NCBI GenBank assembly: GCA_964559135.1 | Contig: CAZLGG010000021.1 | Location: forward strand, 1 to 46,471 | Length of the DNA stretch: 46,471 nucleotides | DNA from: DRQF01 sp964559135 | Lineage (GTDB): Bacteria > Planctomycetota > GCA-002687715 > DRQF01 | Reading direction: 5' to 3' | In this document: in pieces, positions 36,950 to 46,379 of the stretch | Position numbering within the stretch: position 1 is the first letter of the stretch | Layout of the letters: each line of letters begins with the position of its first letter | Notes under the pieces: generated by a model | Told to the model about the DNA's origin: nothing | The model's database searches: none | What the model saw: the letters and a program-made list of their open reading frames with translations, nothing else | Program-made: the position numbers and the translations under genes

Positions 36950-38098
36950 ATGCGCGAGGAGTGTCGCATTGCTCTCGTGGGGACGAAATTCATGGGGAAG
37001 GCCCATGCGAACGCGTGGACACAATCCCCGAGATTCTTCCCCTCCACGCTCCGCCCGAAGATCGATGTCGTCGTCGGTCGCGACCTCGAGACCCTGGAGT
37101 CCTTCGCCGCCAACTGGGGGATTCCGCGGGTCGAGACGCGGTGGCGGGAGGCGTGCCGGGATGATGAGGTCGACCTCGTGGACCTCTGCACGCCCAACGA
37201 CCTCCACGCCGAACCCGCGATCGCCGCTCTCGAAGCGGGGAAACACGTCGCCTGCGAGAAGCCTCTCGCGCGGAACCTGGACGAGGCCAGGACGATGATG
37301 AAGGCCGCGAGGAAGGCCCGAAAGAGTCGCACATTCGTATGGTTCAACTACCGACGTTGCCCGGCCGTCGGCCTCGCCCATCAATTGGTGAAGGAGGGGC
37401 GTCTCGGGCGCATCTATCATGTGAGGGCCCGATACCTGCAGAGCTGGGGCGGCCCCGACACGCCGCTGCTTTGGCGCTTCAAGAAACGTCATGCCGGTTC
37501 CGGGGCTCACGGCGACCTCAATGCCCACATCGTCGATCTCTGTCGTTTCATCACGGGTGAAGAGATCACGGAGATTCACGGCGCGATCAGCCGGACCTTC
37601 ATCAAGGAGCGGGTCGACACGGCCACGGGGCGCATGGGAAAGTCGGACGTGGACGATGCGGTGCTGTTCCTGGCCACGTTGCGAGGTGGCGGCACGGCCG
37701 GCTTCGAGGCCACCCGGATGGCGCAGGGGCATCTGAATCGCAACGTCATCGAGATCAACGGGGAGAAGGGAAGCCTCCGCTGGGACTTCGAGGATTTGAA
37801 CGTCCTCGAGTACCTGGATGCCGAGGATGGACCTCGCCTCGGAGGATGGCGACGGATCGTCTGCACGTCGGCCGGGAATCATCCCTACGTTCACGCCTGG
37901 TGGCCGGACGCCCACATGCTGGGCTATGAGCACGGTTTCGTGAACATGGCCGCCGACGTCCTTCGGGTGCTTGCGGGGGAGAGGCCCGAACTCCCGCTCC
38001 CCGACTTCTCGGATGCCTATCAGACTCAACGCGTCCTCGAGGCGGCGATGATCTCCGCGAAGGAGAGATGCGCCGTGCGCCTCAGTGCCGTGAAGTGA
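36950..38098 (+). CDS. Gfo/Idh/MocA family NAD(P)-dependent oxidoreductase
   Basis: A 382-residue sugar or inositol dehydrogenase-like enzyme. The N-terminal Rossmann fold (RIALVGTKFMGKAHANAW) is followed by the family signature CTPNDLHAEPAIAALEAGKHVACEKPLARN, with the Lys of the EKP motif, and a C-terminal alpha/beta domain (HAGSGAHGDLNAHIVDLCRF) with the GDLxxHxxD-type substrate motif. The first Gly of the usual GxGxxG is kept but the motif is partly changed (GTKFMG). AAGGAGG before the ATG at 36950 fixes the start. It probably works with the downstream TIM-barrel isomerase, MFS permease and ThuA protein in sugar catabolism (oxidation to keto-sugars), although an opposite-strand gene lies between. 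Confidence 0.9.
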   Translation: MREECRIALVGTKFMGKAHANAWTQSPRFFPSTLRPKIDVVVGRDLETLESFAANWGIPRVETRWREACRDDEVDLVDLCTPNDLHAEPAIAALEAGKHVACEKPLARNLDEARTMMKAARKARKSRTFVWFNYRRCPAVGLAHQLVKEGRLGRIYHVRARYLQSWGGPDTPLLWRFKKRHAGSGAHGDLNAHIVDLCRFITGEEITEIHGAISRTFIKERVDTATGRMGKSDVDDAVLFLATLRGGGTAGFEATRMAQGHLNRNVIEINGEKGSLRWDFEDLNVLEYLDAEDGPRLGGWRRIVCTSAGNHPYVHAWWPDAHMLGYEHGFVNMAADVLRVLAGERPELPLPDFSDAYQTQRVLEAAMISAKERCAVRLSAVK

Positions 38099-38123
38099 AC
38101 CGATGGCGTGGCCGATGCTCCGG

Positions 38124-38603
38124 TCAGAAGATGTCGACGCGCAGCCCCTGGCTCAACTCGTAGTCATGAGTGAAGCCGATCGTCGTGAAAAAGTGATTCG
38201 CGCCCTGGGCGTAAAACGTCAGGCCGACCGCACCCGGCGGGAGGAGGACGGCGAGGTCGCCTCCCGCGGAATTCGACTGGACCACGATGAGATCCGCCGA
38301 CGTCCAGGAAAAACAATTCGGTCCCAAGAAGGGGAGGGGTTGGGCCGCCTGTTGCAGGCCGAAGACGAAGAAACGTTCCACGAGATACGTGTTGCAGCAG
38401 CTCGGCGAGTTCGTCAATGAAAACGTCAGCGTGCACGAGGCGGGATCGAACTGCCCCGAGATCTGAGGCGGGCTGAAGAAGGGCGTACAGCCCTGCCCGT
38501 AGTTCGTGAAGTTGACGCCCCCAATGAAGCATTGGGACGTCGCGGGCGAGGTCAGAAAGAAGGCGAGAGCGCATGCGAGAACGAACGATGATGTCTTGGA
38601 CAT
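38124..38603 (-). CDS. Small secreted Cys-containing protein
   Basis: A 159-residue exported protein. The ATG at 38603 follows AGGAGG; the longer frame upstream is not needed. Signal peptide about 1-24 (VLACALAFFLTSPATSQ). The mature part has several Cys (CFIGGVNFTNYGQGC, SCTLTFSLTNSPSCC, GPNCF), suggesting disulfides, and a C-terminal beta region (VGLTFYAQGANHFFTTIGFT, DYELSQGLRVDIF). Its end vaguely resembles the shared C-terminal domain of the two secreted proteins at 33617-35951. The family is not recognised. It lies between, and opposite to, two rightward sugar-metabolism genes. Confidence 0.65.
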   Translation of the reverse strand: MSKTSSFVLACALAFFLTSPATSQCFIGGVNFTNYGQGCTPFFSPPQISGQFDPASCTLTFSLTNSPSCCNTYLVERFFVFGLQQAAQPLPFLGPNCFSWTSADLIVVQSNSAGGDLAVLLPPGAVGLTFYAQGANHFFTTIGFTHDYELSQGLRVDIF

Positions 38604-38827
38604 GGGTTTTCCTCCTGTGGCTGATCCCTGCGATCTCTCGTTCATGGGATCGGTGAGAGGGCCGGAATCAACAGCCATTGTGCCTCCCCGGCATGGAGCG
38701 ACTCAAGGGTTTTCGGTTCGTTTCGCCCCGTCGTCCATCGCCCTCGAGGCTCCATGGGAGACGCATAGCGGATCCCGGCCTCGAGGTGTAGGATTCCTCC
38801 CTGACCATTTTGGAGGAGAAGGACGCG

Positions 38828-39877
38828 ATGCGACGACCTGTCACCCTCTTCACGGGCCAATGGGCCGACCTTCCCCTGGCGACTCTGTGCGAGAAGGCCA
38901 GAGACTTCGGCTACGACGGACTGGAATTGGCGTGTTGGGGCGATCATTTCGAGGTCGAAAAGGCCATCGAGAGCGACACTTACCTGATGGAGAAGTGGGA
39001 GCTCTTGGGCCGCTTCGGATTGGGATGCTTCGCGATCTCCAACCATCTCGTCGGACAGGCCGTCTGCGACCGCATCGACGAGCGGCATCGGAGCATCCTC
39101 CCCGACCGGATCTGGGGTGACGGGCGACCCGTCGGCGTGCAGAGCCGGGCCGCGGAGGAGATGAAGGATACCGCGCGAGCCGCACGGCGCTTCTTCGAGC
39201 TGGCGCCGCCCGACGTGAAAGATCGATTGGAGTGGATGGGGCGGCTCACGGTGAACGGCTTCACGGGAAGTTCCATCTGGCCGCTTCTTTACAGCTTCCC
39301 CCCGAACGGACCCGGGCAGATCGAGGCGGGTTTCGCGGACTTCGCTCGTCGTTGGAAACCGATTCTCGAAGTGTTCCACGAGGAGGACGTCCATTTCGCC
39401 CTGGAAGTTCATCCGACGGAGATCGCTTTCGATGCCGTGACGGCCCGGCGCGCCCTTCAGGCTCTCGATGGACATTCCCATTTCGGATTCAATTATGATC
39501 CGTCCCATTTCGGCTATCAGAATGTCGACTACCTCGGATTCCTCAGGGCGTTTGCCGACCGCATTCTCCATGTCCACATGAAGGATGTCTGGTGGTCCGA
39601 GACGCCGTGCGCCTCGGGTGTCTTCGGCGGACACCTGGAGTTCGGCGAGGCGGGCCGCGGTTGGGATTTTCGCTCGCCGGGGCGCGGGCGCATCGACTTC
39701 GAGGGGATCATCAGGGAACTGGCGGTCAGCGACTACCGGGGGCCGCTCAGTGTCGAGTGGGAGGATGCCCTGATGGATCGAGAGCACGGGGCCGAGGAGG
39801 CCTGTGCTTTCGTGCGACGTTTGGATTTCCCCCGCTCTCACAGGGCGTTCGACGCCGCCTTTTCCGGAGACGCCTGA
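38828..39877 (+). CDS. Sugar phosphate isomerase/epimerase (xylose-isomerase-like TIM barrel)
   Basis: A 349-residue AP-endonuclease-2/IolE-like TIM barrel. Typical strand ends are present: GYDGLELACWGDHFEV, HFALEVHPTEIAFD (metal-binding Glu), FGFNYDPSHFGYQNVDYLGF (Asp-x-x-His), ILHVHMKDVW (His-x-K-D) and LSVEWEDALMDREHG (Glu). These give the usual divalent-metal site. The start at 38828 follows GGAGGAGAAGG. The stop TGA is directly followed by the ATG of the MFS gene, so they are one unit. Together with the Gfo/Idh enzyme and ThuA protein it fits a pathway for keto-glycosides or inositol-like sugars. Confidence 0.9.
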   Translation: MRRPVTLFTGQWADLPLATLCEKARDFGYDGLELACWGDHFEVEKAIESDTYLMEKWELLGRFGLGCFAISNHLVGQAVCDRIDERHRSILPDRIWGDGRPVGVQSRAAEEMKDTARAARRFFELAPPDVKDRLEWMGRLTVNGFTGSSIWPLLYSFPPNGPGQIEAGFADFARRWKPILEVFHEEDVHFALEVHPTEIAFDAVTARRALQALDGHSHFGFNYDPSHFGYQNVDYLGFLRAFADRILHVHMKDVWWSETPCASGVFGGHLEFGEAGRGWDFRSPGRGRIDFEGIIRELAVSDYRGPLSVEWEDALMDREHGAEEACAFVRRLDFPRSHRAFDAAFSGDA

Positions 39878-41179
39878 ATGACGACCAAGACCGTTCCGCA
39901 TCCGAGGCTCATTCCCCGATTGTCCGTCATGATGTTCCTGCAATACGCCATCTGGGGGGCTTGGCTGCCGATCCTCTATCCCTTCCTGCTGGGTTTCCGC
40001 GGCTTCACGCTCGACGAAGTGGGGGCCGTTCTCGCGGCGGGTGCGGCGGGGGCGATTCTGGGACCGTTCATTGCCGGCCAGATCGCTGATAGACATTTCG
40101 CGACGGAGAAATTCTTGGCGGGCAGTCACTTCGCCGGAGCCGCCCTCGTCTGGGTGCTCGCGGGCGTGTCCACGTTTTGGCCGTTTCTGATCCTCTCTTT
40201 GCTCTACGGCATCATCTACGCCCCGACGCTGGCGCTGACCAACTCCCTTTCGTTCCATCACCTGACCGACAGGGACCGCGACTTCGGCAAGGTGAGAGTT
40301 TGGGGAACCGTGGGGTGGATCGCGGCCGGGATCGCCGTCGGCCAGTGGCTTCTTCTGCGGCACACCCCGGAGGGCGCTGAATCCGTGATCGCCGCCGCTC
40401 AGGATGCCGGCCGCGCCGACGCGTTTCGGCTCTCGGGGATCCTCGGCGCCGTCATGGCGGCCTATTGCCTGAGTCTACCTCACACGCCGCCCGCGAAGGA
40501 CGCCGGAGAGAAGAACGCAGCCCTCGAGGCCGTGAAGGAGGTGCGGAGGCAGCCCCTCGTCACCTTGTTTCTGCTCGCCATCCCCGTATCCATCATTCAC
40601 CAGTTCTACTTCGTGCATACGGCCCAGTTTCTGTCCCGATTCGGGCACGACACGGCCGCCACGATCAATCGCGTTTTCGGCGTGGGCGGCGGCGGTCTCA
40701 TGACGGTGGGGCAGATGTCGGAAATCCTGGTCTTGGCATCGATGCCCTATCTTGCGAAACGCCTCTCCAGGAAGGCCTTGCTCAGCATCGGCCTGCTGGC
40801 ATACGGGGCCCGCATGGCGCTCTTCGCCTACACGGACTCGTTGCCCTGGATCTTGTTGGGCGTGGCCCTGCACGGGCTCTGTTTCGGCTGCTTCATCTTC
40901 GTGGCCTTCATGGTCGTCGACGAGGAGACGACGCCCGACGTTCGGGCGAGCGCACAAAACCTCTTCAACCTCGTGATCGTCGGGATCGGCATCATCGTGG
41001 GAAGCTTCTTTGCCACCAGCGTGGTCGGGGCTTGGGCCATGGAGCAGGCGGGGGGGGCGACAAACTCGGCCGAGTACTGGAGAAGTCTCTTCAGTGTCCC
41101 CATGTGGATCGCCGCGGGCTGTCTTCTTCTGCTGGCCGTCTTCTACCCCGGCGGGCATCGCAGGAGGGTTGACACATGA
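39878..41179 (+). CDS. MFS permease, nucleoside:H+ symporter (NupG/XapB-like) family
   Basis: A 433-residue permease with 12 predicted membrane helices. The N-terminal helix MMFLQYAIWGAWLPILYPFL and the following GAILGPFIAGQIADRHFATE loop (between helices 2 and 3) are characteristic of the NHS family. FGKVRVWGTVGWIAAGI is the helix-5 motif. In Planctomycetota such permeases usually sit in sugar clusters, so the substrate may be a sugar or nucleoside. It is coupled on both sides: its ATG abuts the preceding TGA, and its TGA overlaps the ThuA ATG (ATGA). Confidence 0.9.
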   Translation: MTTKTVPHPRLIPRLSVMMFLQYAIWGAWLPILYPFLLGFRGFTLDEVGAVLAAGAAGAILGPFIAGQIADRHFATEKFLAGSHFAGAALVWVLAGVSTFWPFLILSLLYGIIYAPTLALTNSLSFHHLTDRDRDFGKVRVWGTVGWIAAGIAVGQWLLLRHTPEGAESVIAAAQDAGRADAFRLSGILGAVMAAYCLSLPHTPPAKDAGEKNAALEAVKEVRRQPLVTLFLLAIPVSIIHQFYFVHTAQFLSRFGHDTAATINRVFGVGGGGLMTVGQMSEILVLASMPYLAKRLSRKALLSIGLLAYGARMALFAYTDSLPWILLGVALHGLCFGCFIFVAFMVVDEETTPDVRASAQNLFNLVIVGIGIIVGSFFATSVVGAWAMEQAGGATNSAEYWRSLFSVPMWIAAGCLLLLAVFYPGGHRRRVDT

Positions 41180-42522
41180 AGCGAATCATCGGGATCGTAC
41201 TCGGGTTTTTCTTGCTGGCACCGCTTGCGGCGGCCCAAACTCCGGTGAACATCCTGATCGTCACGGGGGCCAACAATCACGATTGGCGATTCACGTCCGA
41301 GGATTACAAACGCCTCCTCGAGGAGACCCGCCGCTTTCGCGTAACGATCACCCGCGATCCGGCCCGCGACCTGGATCGCCTCGATCTCGGCCGCTTTCAC
41401 GCCATGCTCTTGGACTACAACGGACCGCGGTGGGGGAAGGTTTCGGAAGAGAAGTTCCTGGCCGCCGTGCGAGGCGGTGTCGGTGTCGTCGTGCTTCACG
41501 CTTCCGACAATGCGTTCCCCGGCTGGACCGAGTACGAGCGGATGGTCGGCGACCTTTGGCGTCGGGGGAAAACATCCCATGGTCGCTTTCATCCCTTCGA
41601 CGTGGAGGTGATCGACCGCAATCACCCGATCACGGCGGGCCTCCCCGCGTTTCAGGCTCATCCGGACGAGTTGTACCACCACCTGGTTCACACGCCGGGT
41701 GTGAAGACCCGTGTCTTGATGCGGGCGTTCTCCAGCAAGGAGTCGGGAGGTTCGGGGCGGTACGAGCCCATGGCCATCATCCTGAAGTACGGGAAAGGGC
41801 GGGTGTTTCACTCACCCCTGGGGCACGTCTGGAAAGGCGTTCCCCAAACCCGCGTCTCCCTCGCCGATCCCCAGTTCCGTGTTCTCGTCATCAAGGCCGT
41901 GGAGTGGGCGGCGACAGGCGTCTGTACGCTCGGACCGGGGAGCATTTCTTGGAACGTCCCCACGACGCCGCTGCAGCGACCCGTGGACGACTGGCTGCGT
42001 CGGCTGGGCGAACACGGCCCGATCCTCGCGGCTCTCGACCCTCACCTCATGCTTCTGTTGGATGGCGAGAACGGTGGGATCAGGGCCGCCTGGGCGGGGA
42101 GCGCGGATGCTTCACTCGACGACATCATGGCTGGGCGCGCGGGCAGGCCGTGGCTGGCACGCAAGGCGGGCGATCCCGCCTTGCTCGTGCGCGCCGACGG
42201 CTCGCGGCATCGCCTCCGGTTGATCGACTTCGGGAAGTCCGAGGACGGCCGGGCCCGTTTGCGGCTGGGGTTGGCCGATACGCCACTCCTTTTGGTCTAC
42301 CTCGAACACGGGCGGGCCGGGCAGCCCTCCTTGCACTTCGAGTTCGAAGCCGAGGGGCTGGCTCCGAATGAGTTCATCGAATGGCGACTTCCGTCCCTCG
42401 AGCTCGGAGGACTTCGATTCTCCTTGAAGGGTGCGGCACGCATCCGAAACGGACGCCTCACCCTGACCGCCAAGACTCCCATTCACCTAGGGATCGTCTA
42501 TCCTCTCGACGGCGACGTTTGA
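41176..42522 (+). CDS. Secreted ThuA-domain protein with extra C-terminal domain
   Basis: A 448-residue exported protein (signal peptide about 1-20, ...LAAAQ). The ThuA/trehalose-utilisation domain (class I glutamine-amidotransferase-like fold) lies at about 24-255: ILIVTGANNHDWRFTSEDYK, DPARDLDRLDLGRFHAMLLDY, GGVGVVVLHASDNAFPGW, GRFHPFDVEVIDRNHPI, GRVFHSPLGHVW, VIKAVEWAATG. ThuA-like proteins take part in breakdown of 3-keto-disaccharides. The last 190 residues form a beta-rich domain not typical of the family, possibly carbohydrate binding. The ATG overlaps the MFS stop. It fits with the isomerase and oxidoreductase upstream. Confidence 0.88.
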   Translation: MKRIIGIVLGFFLLAPLAAAQTPVNILIVTGANNHDWRFTSEDYKRLLEETRRFRVTITRDPARDLDRLDLGRFHAMLLDYNGPRWGKVSEEKFLAAVRGGVGVVVLHASDNAFPGWTEYERMVGDLWRRGKTSHGRFHPFDVEVIDRNHPITAGLPAFQAHPDELYHHLVHTPGVKTRVLMRAFSSKESGGSGRYEPMAIILKYGKGRVFHSPLGHVWKGVPQTRVSLADPQFRVLVIKAVEWAATGVCTLGPGSISWNVPTTPLQRPVDDWLRRLGEHGPILAALDPHLMLLLDGENGGIRAAWAGSADASLDDIMAGRAGRPWLARKAGDPALLVRADGSRHRLRLIDFGKSEDGRARLRLGLADTPLLLVYLEHGRAGQPSLHFEFEAEGLAPNEFIEWRLPSLELGGLRFSLKGAARIRNGRLTLTAKTPIHLGIVYPLDGDV

Positions 42523-42547
42523 GCGATTTTTTGGGGAAGGACTCGCG

Positions 42548-44191
42548 ATGAAGAACTGGCTTCCGGGATTGTTGGCGCTCGCCGTTTGCTTCGGTTGCGG
42601 CACGAGTGTGGAAGATCGAACGTCCGTCGAGGAGCGGGCCGTGACGGTCGATGGCGTCATCACGGCCGCCAAGTACCGGCACCACATCGAAGTGCTCTCC
42701 TCCGACGCGATGGAGGGGCGGGCCCCCGGGTCCAAGGGGGCAAGGATGGCCCGGGCCTACCTCATGGCTCGGCTGAGAGAGTACGGACTCCGCCCCGCCA
42801 ACGGGGACAGCTATGAGCAGTCCGTGCCGCTTCGCCGCGTCGTGACGAAAGTCCACGAAGTGACGGTCACCGGCGGAGCGAAGGACCTGCCCCTGGAGTT
42901 CGGGCCCGAGTTCATGGGGAACAGCCGCAAGGGCCCCGGACGCCATGTGGTGGATGGCGAGCTGCTCTTCGTGGGGTTCGGCGCTCAGGCGCCCGAGTAC
43001 GACTGGGATGACTTCAAGGACGTGGATTGCCGCGGCAAGGTCCTCGTGATGCTCGTGGGCGACCCCCCGACGGAGGACACGAGCCTCTTCGGCGGGTCCG
43101 CCATGACCTACTACGGACGCTGGACCTACAAGTACGACAAGGCCGAGGAACTCGGCGCGGCGGGCTGCATCGTCGTTCACAAGACACCCTGGGCCGGCTA
43201 TGGATGGGCCGTCGTCGAGAACTCCGGGCGCCGACCGAAGATGCGGGTGCGCGAAGACGATCCGAACCGCCATATGGGTCTCGAGGGTTGGGTCACCTGG
43301 GACGTCGCCAAGGAACTCGTCGCGGGAACGGGCAAGTCGCTGGATGAACTGGCTGCCGCGGCGTCGCGCAGGGATTTCAGACCCGTGCCCCTGGGGCGTC
43401 GGTTGCACGCCGAGTTGACCACGACCAGCGAGCCCTTCGAAGACAAGAACGTGGCGGGCATCCTTCCCGGGACAGATCCGGACGTGAAGGATGAGTTCCT
43501 CATCTTCACGGCGCACTATGACCATCTCGGCAAGGGGGAAGGTGGGCCTGGCGAGGACGTCATCTACAATGGCGCCGTCGACAACGCCTCAGGCTGTGCG
43601 GGGCTCCTCACCCTGGCCGAAGCCATGGCCGCCCTCCATCCCAAGCCGCGTCGCAGCACTATGTTCCTTTTCGTCGGCAGCGAGGAGCAGGGGCTCCTCG
43701 GCAGCCGCTACTACACGGAACATCCGCTCGTGCCCATCAAGAAGACCCTCGCCAACATCAACATCGACGGGCTCAACGTGTGGGAACCCACGAGAGACCT
43801 TCAGGTCATCGGCTACGGTCAAAGCTCGCTTGATGGCGTCCTCGAGTCCGTCCTCTCGAGTCGGTTGCGCGTGACCCTTCCCGACCTCGAGCCGGAGAAG
43901 GGGCTCTACTACCGATCCGATCATTTCAATTTCGCACGGGTCGGCGTCCCGGCCCTCTACGTGAAGACGGGGGATGTGGTCCCCGGGCGGCCACAGGGCT
44001 GGCTGAAGCACATCAAGGAGGACTGGGTGAAGAATCGATATCACCGACCGGCTGACGCGTTGCAACCCGATTGGACGTGCAGCGGCGGCGCCGAGGATCT
44101 CAGAGTCTTCCTCCGCGTCGCCCTCCATGTGCTGAATGGTGACATCCCCCCGTTTTGGAGCGACACGAGTGAGTTCAAGGATCTGCGCTGA
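42548..44191 (+). CDS. M28-family zinc aminopeptidase lipoprotein with PA domain
   Basis: A 547-residue protein with lipoprotein signal (LLALAVCFGCG). After a helical start (YRHHIEVLSSDAMEGRAPGS, standard for these peptidases) comes an inserted protease-associated domain (about 130-270), then the di-zinc M28 catalytic domain. Ligands and catalytic residues are His323 (TAHYDHLG), Asp345 (GAVDNASG), Glu379/Glu380 (GSEEQGLLGS), Asp407 (NINIDG) and His459 (YRSDHFNF), all in canonical order. It is expected to hydrolyse N-terminal residues from peptides at the cell surface. It lies 25 bp after the ThuA gene and overlaps the M60-like peptidase gene by 23 bp, giving a coupled pair of peptidases at the end of the sugar-type cluster. 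Confidence 0.93.
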   Translation: MKNWLPGLLALAVCFGCGTSVEDRTSVEERAVTVDGVITAAKYRHHIEVLSSDAMEGRAPGSKGARMARAYLMARLREYGLRPANGDSYEQSVPLRRVVTKVHEVTVTGGAKDLPLEFGPEFMGNSRKGPGRHVVDGELLFVGFGAQAPEYDWDDFKDVDCRGKVLVMLVGDPPTEDTSLFGGSAMTYYGRWTYKYDKAEELGAAGCIVVHKTPWAGYGWAVVENSGRRPKMRVREDDPNRHMGLEGWVTWDVAKELVAGTGKSLDELAAAASRRDFRPVPLGRRLHAELTTTSEPFEDKNVAGILPGTDPDVKDEFLIFTAHYDHLGKGEGGPGEDVIYNGAVDNASGCAGLLTLAEAMAALHPKPRRSTMFLFVGSEEQGLLGSRYYTEHPLVPIKKTLANINIDGLNVWEPTRDLQVIGYGQSSLDGVLESVLSSRLRVTLPDLEPEKGLYYRSDHFNFARVGVPALYVKTGDVVPGRPQGWLKHIKEDWVKNRYHRPADALQPDWTCSGGAEDLRVFLRVALHVLNGDIPPFWSDTSEFKDLR

Positions 44192-46379
44192 GGGGGCGAG
44201 GCTCCTCCTCGCGGTGGGGGCCGTCTGCCTGTTTCTCGGGACATCGACCGCGCCAGGCCAGTCGCCGTCCGCGGACTGGGAATCCCTCACCGAGGGGGTG
44301 GAGGCGATCGGGCAGGCGGGCATCCCGGGACCACTTCTCGTCTTCGGCGAGAAGGCGTTTCCCGTCATCGCGGCTCCCACGCGAGCCGGTGGAGCGGAGG
44401 CCCTCGCCGCGGCGGCCCGGTTCGAAAAGGGGCGGGTCGTCGCCTTCGGACACGGAGGCTACCTCAATCCGAAGGTGAAGGGGATGAAGGGCTTCTTGCC
44501 GCAGATCCTCGGCTGGTTGGCGCCGCGAGGCCAAGGTGAGGCGCCCCCGCGGGTGGCGGTGAGGCGGCTTCGCCAGCTCGCCGATCGGGTTGCGGCTCTG
44601 GGTTATTCCGTCGAGGCGTTGCGCCTGGATTCCGCGTCTCGCCCCGACGTCGTCATCGTGGATGGCGGTGCGCTCCGGGACGCCAAGGAGGTGGAAACGC
44701 TCCTGCGATGGGTCAAGGACGGAACGGGGCTCCTGACGGCGGGGCTTGGGTGGGGCTGGCTCCAGCTTCATCGCGGACGGGATCTACGCGTGGACTTTCT
44801 TGGAAATCGTCTGCTGTATCCCATGGGCATCGTGTGGGCGGATGGAACCCTGAAGGCGGGCCGATCCAAGGCCTTCACCGTCACGCGTCCCTCCCGGCTC
44901 GTCCATGCGGCCCGGGCATGGGAAGCTCTCACCGGAAAGGAGACCCTGTCCAAGTTCGACCGCATCCAGGCCGGTCTCGTCCTTTTGAGCGCCGCCCGTT
45001 CCCTGCCACCAAACGACCGGACCCTTCTCCCCGCCATGCACGAAATGGCTGACGGGTCCGTGATCGTGCCGACGGCGACTCCACCTTTGCGCCCGAAACG
45101 GGCTCTCGAGAGGGTCCTGCTGGCGATCCAGTTGGACCGCATTGCCGAGGACGTCCGGAAAGGCCGCGTCGTGCACGCACATCCGGCGGCCAAGGACTTC
45201 CCAGGCCTGCCCGAAGAAGGGGCTCCGCGCGTTCGCGTCTCACGTCCCATCGATCTCGGCGTCGAGGGGTGGCATTCCACGGGGCTCTACGCCGCGCCCG
45301 GCGATGTCATCACGGTTCGGATTCCGAAGGACGCCGTGGCTTTGGGGCTCCGTTTGAGGATCGGAGCCCACAAGGACCTCATCTGGCACAAGAAGACTTG
45401 GAAGAGGGCCCCCGCGATCACGGCCGTTCGATCCCTCGATCGGGGGGAGAGTCGCGTGGCCAGTCCGTTCGGCGGGCTCGTCTACCTCGTCGTCCCACGA
45501 GGCCTCGCGGCCCGTTCGGTGTCGGTGGACATCGAGGGCGCGGTGGAAGCGCCGCTATTCGTCCTGGGAAAGACCTCCCTCGACGGGTGGAGATCCCGCA
45601 TTCGGAAGAATCCGGCCCCCTGGGGCGAGGTCGCTTCCGACCGCATGATCGTGACCGTCCCGTCGGAAAGCCTCCGCGAGCTGGATCGGCCGGACCTCCT
45701 CATGGAGACGTGGAACCGAGTTGTCGAACTCGACGAGGAGCTTTGCGGCCGCTCCGCGGCACGCAAACGCCCCATGCGGATGGTCTGCGATCGGCAGATC
45801 TCGGCCGGATATATGCACGCCGGATACCCGATCATGACGTGGATGGATCAGAAAACGAATCTGGTGGATCGGGCGAATCTCTTGTCCGGAAACTGGGGAT
45901 TCTTCCACGAGATCGGGCACAATCATCAGAGTCGAGACTGGACTTTCGGGGGGACCGGAGAGGTCACCTGCAATCTGTTTTCCCTGTACGTCTTCGAGAA
46001 GCTCTGCGGAATCGGCTTGAAGGATCCTCGCAGTCGCATGAGTCCCGAGAAGCGGCAGAAGATCACTCGGGACTGGGATTTCGACCACCCCGATTTCGGA
46101 CGTTGGAAGTCCAAGCCGTTTCTGGCGTTGGTGTTCTACGCCGAGATTGCGGAGACATTCGGTTGGCAGCCCTACCAATCCGCGTTTCGCGCCTATCTCG
46201 AACTGTCCAAAGCCGACAGGCCGAAGACCGATCGTGAAAAGAGAGACCTCTTCCTGATCATGATGTCCAGAGCGGTGAAGCGGAATCTCGTCCCTCAATT
46301 CGGTCGCTGGGGAATACCGGTGAGTGAGGACGCGAAGGACAAAGTCAAGGCGTGGCCGCCCTGGGCCTACGGTCTCTGA
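44169..46379 (+). CDS. Secreted M60-like (peptidase M60/enhancin) metallopeptidase
   Basis: A 736-residue protein started at the GTG at 44169 (GGAG nine bases upstream), overlapping the M28 stop by 23 bp. Signal peptide: ARLLLAVGAVCLFLGTSTAP. Residues about 40-190 are a glutamine-amidotransferase-like region (VVAFGHGGYLNPKVKGMKGF, LLTAGLGWGWLQLHRG) common at the N-terminus of these enzymes. The M60 domain follows (VEGWHSTGLYAAPGDVITV, LAARSVSVDIEGAVEAPLFV), with the gluzincin site FHEIGHNHQ (His580, Glu581, His584) and the third ligand Glu598 in GTGEVTCNLFSLYV. M60 enzymes cleave mucin-type glycoproteins or act on host or algal glycoproteins. It may target O-glycosylated proteins together with the M28 exopeptidase. 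Confidence 0.9.
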   Translation: MSSRICAEGARLLLAVGAVCLFLGTSTAPGQSPSADWESLTEGVEAIGQAGIPGPLLVFGEKAFPVIAAPTRAGGAEALAAAARFEKGRVVAFGHGGYLNPKVKGMKGFLPQILGWLAPRGQGEAPPRVAVRRLRQLADRVAALGYSVEALRLDSASRPDVVIVDGGALRDAKEVETLLRWVKDGTGLLTAGLGWGWLQLHRGRDLRVDFLGNRLLYPMGIVWADGTLKAGRSKAFTVTRPSRLVHAARAWEALTGKETLSKFDRIQAGLVLLSAARSLPPNDRTLLPAMHEMADGSVIVPTATPPLRPKRALERVLLAIQLDRIAEDVRKGRVVHAHPAAKDFPGLPEEGAPRVRVSRPIDLGVEGWHSTGLYAAPGDVITVRIPKDAVALGLRLRIGAHKDLIWHKKTWKRAPAITAVRSLDRGESRVASPFGGLVYLVVPRGLAARSVSVDIEGAVEAPLFVLGKTSLDGWRSRIRKNPAPWGEVASDRMIVTVPSESLRELDRPDLLMETWNRVVELDEELCGRSAARKRPMRMVCDRQISAGYMHAGYPIMTWMDQKTNLVDRANLLSGNWGFFHEIGHNHQSRDWTFGGTGEVTCNLFSLYVFEKLCGIGLKDPRSRMSPEKRQKITRDWDFDHPDFGRWKSKPFLALVFYAEIAETFGWQPYQSAFRAYLELSKADRPKTDREKRDLFLIMMSRAVKRNLVPQFGRWGIPVSEDAKDKVKAWPPWAYGL